From Strigops habroptila (taxonomy: Eukaryota > Chordata > Aves > Psittaciformes > Psittacidae), in contig NC_044302.2 in assembly GCF_004027225.2 (NCBI RefSeq), positions 71,792,993 to 71,856,992 on the forward strand: a stretch of DNA of 64,000 nucleotides, in the 5' to 3' direction. The position numbers were made by a program, and so were the translations under genes. The notes under the pieces are model-generated. The model was not told where the DNA came from. It searched no databases and saw nothing but the letters and a program-made list of their open reading frames with translations. Of the stretch, positions 38,231 to 49,259 are shown in pieces. How positions within the stretch are numbered: the stretch's first letter is position 1; each line of letters begins with the position of its first letter.

Positions 38231-41200
38231 CTAATTGGAAAAATGGGTATTTAAATATAAAATCATAATTTAACTCTTGCAGGAAGTTTCTGGGAATGTC
38301 TCCAGGCAAAAATGTATGTGCAAATACAGAAGATTTATATTTTGCTATCTATTTCAGGAAGCTAAAATGAGGTTAAAACATAAAAGTTATTTCTTAGGAA
38401 ATGCAACACATATGTAAGTTGAAACTAGTTTCGAAGCAGAGACTTCAAAATCAACACTGACACATATATAACTAAGTAAAATTCATTAGATTAGGAATGC
38501 TGAGCAGTAACAACACAGACATCATTTTGTAGGAATGACATATTAAAATGTCTTCATGTCATTTTTAGTCACCTCTAATTTTTTTTCTACTTGCTTCTAA
38601 TAAATAAAAGATTAATTTTAACATTCTGTGATTCAAGGTTGAGGAAGACCATATCAAAAGAAAGAAAGTATGAGTGACAACTAAGGAAATACCAGTTAAC
38701 AGAATTCTATTGAATCTGATGGAATTTCTTTAAAATGCTCTGTTCAGAAGATGAAAAGCTTTATCATGCTTAGGTTTAGATTTAATCCAACATGAACCCC
38801 GTTAGCAGAAAATGAGAAAGGAAATGTAACTAGGTGTGGGGAATGTTAAAATGCTGGGGCTTTGAAGCATTTAAGCTTTTTCAGTTGCTGCTGTTTCTTT
38901 CTTAATACTTCATCCAACAATTGTGAATTTCAGCTATTATCTATGACTGCAGTTTTAGTTCCCACAGAAACTGTACTTCAGTATAAAGTTTAGAATAAAA
39001 TTTTAAAAAGTCCCATTCCAAATCCTTAGGTGACTTAATGAAAACACATGAATGACAACAACAGTCTTAGGCTGGAATAATAAGCCCAAATTCAAACATA
39101 TGAAAATATCAACTTATCGAAAGTATTATTATAGATAAACCAGAAAAAAATACATATTTGAATTTGTAAATGGACTGGGTTTTGAAGGTTCAAATTAAAA
39201 CCTTGTCATGAGTATGTCAGGTTAATTGTTAACAGATGAAATGTCTGATATAGCATATTTATTCTCAAAAGCCGAGGTATAGAGCTATGAACTACTAACT
39301 TCTTTAAAAACAATTTTTTAACAGCAATTAACAGGGAAGCACAAATCTGGAATGCATTTCAAATCCACAGAACACAGATTATAACAAAGTCACAAAAGCC
39401 ATACTTGCTCTTCTTTGCTCCTCTTACTAACCCCATAAGCCTAGTCTGTTAGCAGTATGTTAGAGGAACTTAAAGGTCAATTTGGCTTAAGCTTGTTTAA
39501 TAGAATGATGACAATTTAGGTATTTCTTACCAGGATACAGGAGCAGCCTTTCTGCTATTCCCCTGCCTTACTGTACAATACATTTGGTAATATGTTTTTG
39601 CGTAATACAGTTGGTAATAATGTTTTTTGTATCACTGGTGAAAGAACCAGGCAGGAAATGAACACTGCCAGCTCTGTGTGATCAGAAAATCACCTCCTGA
39701 ATGGGCAATGTTTTTATTTTTAGTGTGCAGCAGGAGGCAACTGCTTCATACCACAGAATCAGGTATGCTTGCAGTATGAAATAGATTGAATATTTACAAT
39801 GAAGAGTAACTGGAAGTTCCTCAGCTATAATTTAGCATACCACACTGGAAATAAATTGCCTACCATTAAATGCAAACACAAGAGCTTCTCTAAGACTTTA
39901 AGTAGTATCATGATTCATGCAAAATATAAACCTACCACCTCTAATAGTTCCAATTTAATTCAAATTGCAGATACTATATTTCACATCATCAGTTTTACCC
40001 AGCAAGTTATTTTATTTGGACTTCCACTGCTGTACCATGTTTGTGTAGTATGTTATCTCCATGAGATTTTCTTGTATCAGGACATCATAAATTAAAAGGT
40101 CAGATGAAATTATTAGGAAGCAATTAATAAAGTGAATGGATAATTCAGTCATCTTAAATGAAACTCAAAAAGTTATAGTGAATGTCAAGATAAAATACTA
40201 TGAAGAAATCAAACACAGATCACATTAACAATTTCACTTAAACATCTGCTTCATTTGTCAGGTATAACATTGCTTAGGGATTGTGTAGGATACTGGGTGG
40301 CAAATCTCAAACTGGGGGACACAAATTCTGGTGCATTATGCCACAGCTCCTGCATGCACAAGTACTGTTGCATTCAGTACAAATGTCTCCTGAACATGAA
40401 GAAAATTCAGAGATTCATCCAAGTAGAACAGATTTGCCTTATTAGATCATAATACTCATTTCAGAGAGTCCTTTTCAGTCTCTCCTTTTGTTGTACCATC
40501 TAAGAGATCACACAAAAGGCTTGGTAACAGTATCTCAAAGGTGCAACACAGATGTCACAACCCAGAAGAATTGAGTATATGTATGCACAGGTACTGGGAG
40601 CTTTCAGACAGGCTATGTAGGAAGACTGGAGGAAGAACTAGCAATGTGTGTTGAAGTTAGCCTTGCAGCCTCTGTTTCACACACTTTCTGCAACCTGTGG
40701 CCACGTTGTGGCAGCCTTCTCTCCCATCCTACAGATTGAAATACTTCTTTGTCTCCAAAATCCTACCTACTGCAATCTGGATTCCTTTTAATCTTTAACC
40801 TTTGCTATTTCCCCTGTGATAGGGTTTGTTACAAGGCAGTTTACAGTAATCTCCCATGACTGTTATGCTGAGGAACTCTAAACTTTACTGAACCTCTGCA
40901 TGCTAATCTATTTTCTTTCAACTAACCTGGTTTCATTACGTTGTCCAAGAGGTCTAAAATAAGACAAAGCTTGTTTTGGCTATGTCAGATTCCTTCAAAT
41001 ATGAAAGAAAACAACATTCCTCTAATCTACCTCATGGTATTCCTCAGAAGACCAACTGTTCAGAAGATTAAATGATTTGAAGATTAATGTTACTATAGAA
41101 CAGTAATATTTTATAAAGAACTTTTCACCTTCACAATGTAATACAGGCACTAAATATAAAAGAAGAAATAAGATTTAGAGACTAGCTCAGGGGATCAGGC

Positions 41201-42115
41201 ATTTGAAGACTTGAGTTTGATTGCAAGTCACTGGCAAAGTGAGAAGGTCAATGCAGCAAGTCATTTAGCCTCCCTGTGCTTTAATCTATCTACTGATATG
41301 ATAGTAAATTTGCCATTTGCCAAGAGTAATGTGAGGCCCTTAGATGAAAAGAGTTACATAAGTGAAAATGATAATATATATATAAATGAAATGTACCTAG
41401 ATTCTCATTCTTTCAGAAGTGCTATTATTATTGTGATTGTTTTATTGCAGTTTCTACCATTCACTTGAGTACTCAAAGCTGCTGACTGATTTTTCTCAAA
41501 GGCAAGCACATAAAAAACAATTATTGTGTCTTTGAAATCAGAAGTCAGCTTTTTAGCCTTGCTTTCAACACTCAGCTCCCTTTTGCCTTTGCTGAGGATA
41601 AAGCACCCCTTAAATTATGTGTTAATTAATCCAAAAGTGCCTCAGACAAATGAAAAGTGAGGCTATTTATGCTCCTTTTTTTACTATTCTTCTTTCCATC
41701 CTTTCAGCAAATGACTAAGGTTCACTGTAGTCACTCACCAATACTTAATTTTATATCATTTATTGTATAATTACCTGACATCAAATAAAAGTAAATAACC
41801 TGGAGAAAATGACAAATGTTAACTTTCAATCTTAATGTTCTACCTGTTTACCTGAGTTCATACTAAATAAGACTTTTTCTTAATTTTATAAGGACAGGTA
41901 AAACCCCAACTTCTGAAGAGTGCACAGCACTTGTTAATGGTTTAGGCAGCTTTATTTATTAGTTTAAATGCATTACCAGTTACAATAAGAGGTCACACTC
42001 CAGCTTTTTGCAGCTTTGAAGGTGTGGCTGGCCACTCCAATGCTAGAGCCGAATGAGCAATTTGTAATAAACACATCTGAAAAACAAGTACATGATGATA
42101 AATATAGACACTCAC
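38231..42115 (-). other. KDM4C: KDM4C intron
   Basis: A 3.9 kb phase-0 intron with donor GTGAGT and acceptor AATTAG. No CR1 or LTR seen. Confidence 0.85.
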
Positions 42116-42235
42116 CTGATACATGAAAGTTGTGTTTGTTCCCACATACTTCGCACCATACAGTTTTCCATCAGGCCATTTCACTTGGACAACCTCTCCC
42201 TCTGCAGGTGGGCCCAGCCTTAGGCAATCTCTGCT
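42116..42235 (-). CDS. KDM4C: KDM4C coding exon, Tudor aromatic-cage part
   Basis: This exon has 40 codons, phase 0 at both ends, acceptor AAATAG and donor GTGAGT. It encodes [20 protein letters not shown] and then [20 protein letters not shown]. It is the middle of the hybrid tandem Tudor domain, which in this family binds methylated histone tails such as H3K4me3. Trp20 and Tyr26 of the exon align with W967 and Y973 of human KDM4A, two of the three aromatic-cage residues known from its structure, so methyl-lysine binding is probably kept. The sequence [13 protein letters not shown] is KDM4C-like (KDM4A has RWTDGQVYGAKF). Reading through the donor adds codons up to a stop near 41993 and is not the normal product. 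Confidence 0.96.
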
Positions 42236-44964
42236 CTATTTACAAAGAAGGATGGATTCTCAAATCAGTGAGTGAGCCATCACACTACAATTACCAGTAA
42301 GCTGCTTTTTACAACTCGGTAATTGGAGGAGATTCATTACCGTGTGTGTTTCAAGTTTTATAATCCTGCTAATGGGCTAACAGAAGACACTGTTAGCTTT
42401 TATGAAAATGAAACACTGACCAAAGAAACATTCTCTTTACAGCTTGATGCCGCATTGGCAAGGCAACATATGCATAAATCAGATAGCTATCAGCAACTGT
42501 GATACATTTCCCTCAAAATTAATTTCCATCACACACTGAAAATAAAGATTACTAAATTGCAATTGCGTATGTGCAACACTTTCTCTTTTACATATTCAAG
42601 TAACTCATGTTTTGTTAACCCCAGCACATTTTTTTTTGCTAGATGCTAACTTTGCTGACTGAAACATAACCTGACGGATCAAACTATAAATGGTGAGAAT
42701 GCCAATGAGTTCTTTGTTTAGCTGATGGAGAAACATTGAAAGAATCCAAATGCTTACAAAAAAGAATTAGGTGGGATTTTTTTTTTTTTCCCCAGAAGAT
42801 ATGAAGCAGATCTTTTCCTTGTATTTTGGCAAAATTCTGTGCCTCACTTGCTGAGCATGTCAGAACAGCAGAGTTTATGCTAGTTGCAATATATCCTTGC
42901 TATGGTTTCCTTTGCCCCATATGGCTTAGTATGGTCTAAATGACTCATCTGCAGAACACACTGACCACACAACCATAAAAGTAGCTGTCCATATGAGCAA
43001 ACACGTGAAGGACCAGAAAAAGATCATGTCAGGTCTGCACTCACCAATTCTTTGAAAGCTCTCTCTGCCAAATAGCTATCCCAGCAAAGGCATCTATATT
43101 TCATACTGACTACATCACAGGGCCTGTCATGTAAATTAGCAATAATATAGTGGTATTCTCGTAAGTGTGAGAGAACGTACTGGTGACCATGTCACCCGAG
43201 GTCACTGCTAAGAGGTCTAGACTGGGAAGAGAACAGATAAAGCCAAGGACTCAGCTACAAGTACTCAGTGACAACGCCCTGCAGGAACTGGTATTATCTC
43301 ATGTTAATGCAATACTATGACTGTTTTCAAAGTCTCAGATTTACATAGAGCAATCTATAAAAATACTGTATTTTTGAGTTCAACAGTCCACCTCTAACAG
43401 AGACCAACAATCATCACAAGAAAGAACTTAAAATGTGGGAGCAAAAATGCACCACAGTGATCCTTACTGGGACATTATCTTGTTAGAATACCATGTGAGC
43501 CAAATCCTGGTTTCATAAACTATTTTCAATCCCATGTATCTTAATCCATGAAATTTGATTCAACACATGAAAGAAATGAAAAGATGGAGTTTCATAGAAA
43601 CACACTTTCCTGCATGACAATACTGTTTCTGTCACTCCTCAGGTGTTGTGCCAAGAGGACAGCTCTAAAATACACCCTGCATGTCTGCCTGGCAAAGGTT
43701 GCTGTGACAGACACAGAAAGATATATCCTTTCAACTTCACCATATATTTGGGGTAGTAGGTGCCATTACTGTATTACCCTTTCTGGTATTTCCAGGAGAG
43801 GCAGGGAGAAAGGGGAAAAGAATGGCTGCTGCCTATTTTTCAACAGTGGAATAACTATGACTTCTCAGGGGACAGGGATTGCTAAATACTCTGATTATAA
43901 ATGAAATGAGACCATATTTTCAATGTTCTCTCTCCTCAGTGATGACTGTCAAGATGAGTATTGTCATTGTCATATTTCTTCCTCTGTTTCTTGCTAAAGT
44001 GCAAAAAGGAGTCTTGGCTAAGTATCTTGAACCAAACTTTCAAAATGCATCATGGAAGATAGTAAATTTCCTGAAAACAATCTATCAACAATGTCAAACC
44101 AAACATTAATTTCCCAAGAACAAAAGCCCAGCATGAATTACTCCCTTTGCACCTTGCACAACGAAAAAAATCTCATAGCTCCTCTAGGATAACTAATGGA
44201 ATTGCTCATATGGAAAATTAGAGTTCTCATGCAAATAACTAGACAAATAACAATCCCATTCTTCATGTATCATCCTAATGTCTCAGCCTATGGAACAATG
44301 TTTGGGAAACCTGCAATAAATAGTTTTTGCTGTTTCTACTAGAACTCCTACCTTTTATTTTCACATTGCATAACCATTTCAGAGAATCTCTTTTTACTGC
44401 GAAAATAATTCTCACCATTATCTTCTGGGGAATGACTAGACCTGTTTCTTAGACTGACAAAACTGCAAAAATGCAACCTCACTTTTCTCAGTCATATATT
44501 GAAAAGTCAAACATCAAGATATGGCAATCCTTCAACATTTCCATACACCACTTGTAAACAACATACAGTGTGGGCTCAATCTACATTCAGCTTGTAAAAC
44601 ATATACATTTCCCATGCAATTAACATCACGTATTTTCTTCTTTACACAAATGAGCAAAATTGTGCCTATGCCTACTGAAAAGCCTATTCACTTAAGTGTC
44701 CAGTGTAACATTCCAGATGTTGCACAGTTCAGAGCCCCAGGTCTGAGCATGGTCAGCTACAGAACGTTGGTCAGGGACATGTCCAGTTGTGTTTGAGTAC
44801 CTCCAAGAATGAACACTTTACCACCTTCCTGAGAAACGAGTCCAACATTTGATAATTCACACAGTGAAAAAGCCTTAAGTGAAGAAAAATTCCATGTGAA
44901 GGAATTTCCTGTATATCAGTTGCTATCCATTGTCTTTTATACTGTCACTCTGCACCACTGAAAT

Positions 44965-45232
44965 GTGTGGCTCCATCTTCTTTGCTTCCACCATCAGGTA
45001 TTTATACACTCTGATAAGCTCCCTGGATCTACTATTCTCTAGGCTGAACAAACCCAGCACTGTCAGCCTCCCCTCATAAGACAGATGCTCCAGGCCCCTT
45101 GTCTCCTTCATACCCTTTCACTGTATTTGCTCCTATATGCCCAGGTCCTTCTTGTAAAAGTGAAGCCATAACCGGACACAGGGCTCCAGATATGGTCTCA
45201 CCAGTGCTAGGTTTACAGCCATTCAGAAAGTT
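44965..45232 (-). mobile_element. Old CR1 fragment
   Basis: The reverse complement of the ORF2 C-terminal region of a CR1. Recognisable blocks are GGCTGAACAAACCCAGC, ACAGATGCTCCAGGCCCCTT and TCCAGATATGGTCTCACCAG. A 62-codon piece on the minus strand (44923-45111) still reads [20 protein letters not shown], parallel to [20 protein letters not shown] in the long copy. The wording differs enough to suggest an older subfamily. There is no 3' tail. Confidence 0.85.
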
Positions 45233-46814
45233 TCTTTAAGAGCAAAAAACTGCAAAGAACAGTAATTCTAAAACTTCTTGTTTATTATTACCGGTGGCAT
45301 TTTCTGGTTTTAGAAACATTAATTTTGGGGTTCATTATATGCATTCAACTAAAATACGTTAGCAATCCATTCACAATAGATGTTTGAAAAATACACTGAA
45401 ATACTGGGTTTTTCTTATCTTCTGTCACTTAGGAATTCTTGTGAACAGCACTACAGACAATGTAGATGGTTTTGTTATTTTTCTCTTCTGATATTCCTTT
45501 GTTTTTACCACAAAAGGAATTATATTGCTAAGAGGCTTAGCAGTATTTTGGTTCTTTAAGGCTTGACAGAGCATTTGAAAGTAACAAATCCAGTTGCATG
45601 CCAGAGTGGTGATGGTTGACATAGACTAAGAACAAATGTGGAGCCACACTAAGAAAAAAAAAAGGAAGTCTGCACCTGAGGCTTGTACTTGAATCCAGGA
45701 AGTGTGAAATGTTGCAAAATTCCTATAATGTGATTATAGCCACTGACACCTGAAGAACATACCTTAATTTTTAAAAACTTTTCTGGAAAATATGTTCAAA
45801 TGCTTTCCTAAATTAAGGCTAGACATTATAGATATTCTGGTCTAGGATGAATTTATGAACCATTGAGACTATTCTCCAAAACTGTCAGAAACAGATGTTC
45901 CTTTTTGACAGTGTTTTGCATGGCAATTATGTTATTAATTCAGCTATTTCAAATTCAATGGTTATTTTCAAAATTATAAGATATAAGAGCCTTTGACTTC
46001 TTCTATGTTTGATCCAAAGGAGCCACACTAAAAACAAATATCTTTAGTCAATTCAGAGGAAATGGAAAACTCTGTGGTGCAATCCTTGAAGTCAACTTGC
46101 CTAAATAAGCTCATATCTTCAGGAAATGGCAAAAAGAAGCCTGCAAGTTAAACTGATAGCAGAAAGTATACTATAGTCTTTCGTGTCAAGATTGTAGTAC
46201 GAAAGGATGAAATTATACTACGACTACAAATATCAGCCAATGTTAATTTACAGAGTCTCTGGTCTGCTACACAGAGAGGACATCTTAGAAAGGAAAATAT
46301 TGGCATGCCTAAAGTAGAATATGTGAGTATTTAATGAAAAACAAGAAGTTTTCAGTTTGAGGCATTTTTCCCCAGTGAGGAAGGCAGCAGTTGAACAAAA
46401 AAGATGAACAAAAAAGACCTGGACACTGCAACTTATTTAGTAACATTTAAAAAAAAAAAATCCTCAAAACAAAAACAAACCAGGTTTAATAAGTGAAAAG
46501 CAAAAAGCTCTCAAAAACATGTTTGAATATTCTGAACACACAAACTCCCCATCACCTCATTCCTCTGAATCCAGCAGCAGGAAACGTTCTCATTAGCTTG
46601 TACAATGCTTAAAGCTCAATGTCTGATCTTTCAGGAGCTTAAACAGAATCATATCCTTCCAAATCTGAATTGGTCTCTGGTGAATGTGTAGTGTGATTGG
46701 TGAAGAAGGGATCAATTAACTCCTTTAACTTAAAGTTATGGTCATAAAGTTTAACATTGAATGTAATATTCACAGCAATACATTGGTCATTGTACCTCAA
46801 GAATTTGTTTGAAA

Positions 46815-46828
46815 CCCCCCCCCCCCCC
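46815..46828. repeat. Poly(C) tract, 14 bases
   Basis: Fourteen consecutive C on the plus strand, hence a G14 run in the KDM4C pre-mRNA. Confidence 0.95.
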
Positions 46829-47097
46829 ACAAATGAGGCCCATATGTCGTCTTTTAGAGGAGATACAAACCCAACAGTAGTTAAATATTTAAAACTGCTG
46901 CTAGAAAATAATTATATTCAAATAGAAAAATGCCAATACTAGTCTAATCAAATTAGGGCGCAACTTTGTCAGATCACCTGGTTCTTGTTAATTGTTCTGA
47001 TGATGTAATCCCACCCTGACTCAAGAAAGATAGAAGAGTTCTGATGATGAAGGTTCCCAATTCAATCCCACCATTGACAGACTAGTATGTCTGAAGC

Positions 47098-48250
47098 TGG
47101 CTCATGTTCACTTTCTCACCAACCAACACCCCCAAGTCCTTCTCTGCAGGGCTGTTCTCAATCATTTCTCCACCCAACCTGTAGCTGTGCCTGGGATTGC
47201 CCCGACCCAGGTGCAGGACCTTGCATTTCGCTTTGTTGAACCTCATAAGGTTGTCACTGGCCCATCTCTCAAGCTGTCAAGTGTCAAGGTCCCCCCGGAT
47301 GGCATCCCTTCCCTCCAGCGTGTCAAGAGAACTACACAGCTTGGTGTCATGGGCAAACTTGCTGAGGGTGCATCAGGCCCACTGTCCGTGTCGCTAACAA
47401 AGATGTTGAACAAGATCGGTCCCAACACCAACCCCTGAGGGACACCACTCATTACCCATCTCTAGTTGGACACTGAACCATTGATCACACCTCTCTGCAT
47501 GCGGCCATCCAGCCAATTCTTTATCCATCGGGTGGTCCATCTATCAAGTTTACATCTCTCCAGTTTAGAGTCCAAGATGTCGTGCAGGACAGCGTCGAAC
47601 ACTTTGCACAAGTCCAGGTAGATGCCATCAACTGCTTTGCCCCTATCCATCAGTTCTGTAGCCCCATCATAGAAGGCTACCAAATTGGTATGATTTGCCC
47701 TTAGTGAAGCCATGTTGGTTGTCACCAACCACCTCATCGTTTTTCATGTGCCTTAGCATGCTTTCCAGGAGAATCTGCTCCATGATCCTGCCAGGCGCAG
47801 AGGTGAGACTGACTGGTCTGTGTTTCCCGGGTCTTCCATTTTCCCCTTCTTGAAAATGGGGGTTATATTTCCCTTTTTCCAGTCACCAGGAACTCACCTG
47901 CCTGCCATGATTTTTCAAATATGATGGACAGTGCCTTACCAACTTCATCCACCAGCTTCCTCAGGACCTGCGGTTGGATTTCATCAGGTCCCATGGACTT
48001 GTGCATATTCAGGAACCTAAGATGATCTCAAACCTGATCCTCTCCTACAGTGGGCCTAAGGTCTTCATTCTCCCAGTCCCTGCATCTACCTTCCAAGACT
48101 TGAGCAGCATGGTCAGAGCATTTGCCAGTGAAGACTGAGGCAACCTCAGCCTTCTCCAAATCCAGAGCAGCCAGTTCTCCTGTTTCATTCCAGAGACGAC
48201 TCACATTATCCCTAGTCTGTCTTCTGTTAAAACATACCTATAGAAGCCTA
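47098..48250 (-). mobile_element. CR1 copy lacking its 3' end
   Basis: It aligns with about 590-1765 of the long copy, that is, the middle of ORF2 including the reverse transcriptase. The coding part is a pseudogene: pieces such as [20 protein letters not shown] (47462-47737) and GVPQGLVLGPILFNIFVSD (47243-47452) lie in separate frames with a damaged catalytic block. Motif A reads LDLCKVFD, keeping the Asp that the long copy has lost. The element stops on the 3' side at 47098 without ORF2 end, 3' UTR or octamer tail, which is unusual for a LINE and points to a later deletion or rearrangement. Confidence 0.95.
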
Positions 48251-48253
48251 AGC

Positions 48254-48285
48254 AATAGTCTGAAGCCATAATTAATAGTCTGAAG
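48254..48285. repeat. Short direct repeat, 20-bp period
   Basis: The 12-mer AATAGTCTGAAG occurs at 48254-48265 and again at 48274-48285, just beyond the 5' boundary of the CR1 copy. Confidence 0.8.
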
Positions 48286-48354
48286 ACCCTCCTCAAAAGC
48301 TGACGAATACTACTGGAGACCAGTTTTCCCTGAACATAGCCCTAAAACATTTTC

Positions 48355-48432
48355 ATATATATATATATTTACATACAAAAGAAAATGTATTTTGTGTGTG
48401 TGCACGTGTATATATATATAATATATATATAT
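48355..48432. repeat. Two (TA)n microsatellites
   Basis: TA runs near 48355-48368 and 48408-48432, separated by a TG-rich stretch. They lie between the CR1 copy and the first LTR. Confidence 0.85.
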
Positions 48433-49023
48433 TTAGACACACACAAAATATGTAATGAAGATTGAGACTTCTTTTTTCATGTAGAAAAAATAAGGCCAAA
48501 ATCTCAGAATATTGAAGAAATACCAATCTCTGGTATACACTATTAAGAGGGAATATTGCCTGCAAGTGATTCACTCTTTAAGTTTACTCTTATTCATCAG
48601 TAACATGCATGATTAAGCCTAATTTTTTCTCTGATAGCTGCAGTCTTTTATAAAACTGAGGCTTACATTCATAAACTGGCATCATTTAAAGTAATTTCTT
48701 AGGCATACAAAGTAGCCTCATCCTTTTCCGAACCATTTCATTCTTCTGGAACTTGTTAAGTAATCCTGGTTTCAGCTATAACAGAGTTAGATTTCTTCCT
48801 AGTAGCTGGTGCAGTGCTGTGGTTTGGCTTTAGTCTGAGAACATGCTGATAACACACCAATGCTTTAGTTGTTGCTAAGTAATGCTTACCTCCGTCAAGG
48901 ACTTTTCAGTCTCTCATGCTCTGCCAGTGAGGAGGGGCACAAGAATCCGGGAGGAAGCAGAGATGGGACACCTGACCCAAACTGGCCAAAGGGGTATTCC
49001 ATACCACAGCACGTCATGCCCAG

Positions 49024-49030
49024 TATATAA
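49024..49030 (+). promoter_or_regulatory. TATA box of LTR-1
   Basis: TATATAA at the expected U3 position, about 225 bases before the LTR polyadenylation signal. Any transcript would run antisense to KDM4C. Confidence 0.6.
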
Positions 49031-49253
49031 CTTCCAGGGGGAGTTACCTGGAAGGCCCAGACTGCTGCTCGGGTCAGGCTGGGTAGCGGTTGGCAGGTGG
49101 TGAGCAATTGTATTGTGCATCACTTGGATTTTCTGACTTTTCATTTCTCTTTTTTTGTTGTTGTTGTTGGTCCCTATTATCATCACCGTATAGTTATTGT
49201 TGGTATTATTTCTAGTATCACTATATTTTACTTTGCTTTAATTAATAAAATGT

Positions 49254-49259
49254 TCTTAT
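49254..49259 (+). terminator. Polyadenylation signal of LTR-1
   Basis: AATAAA in the R region of the LTR, intact here and lost in the second LTR. Confidence 0.65.

Noticed and set aside
41993..42184. Minus-strand frame starting [10 protein letters not shown] as a separate small gene
   Set aside because: It is part of a KDM4C exon read through its donor site into the intron.
43548..43904. 118-codon plus-strand frame in the KDM4C intron
   Set aside because: Composition and lack of motifs look random; antisense to the gene.
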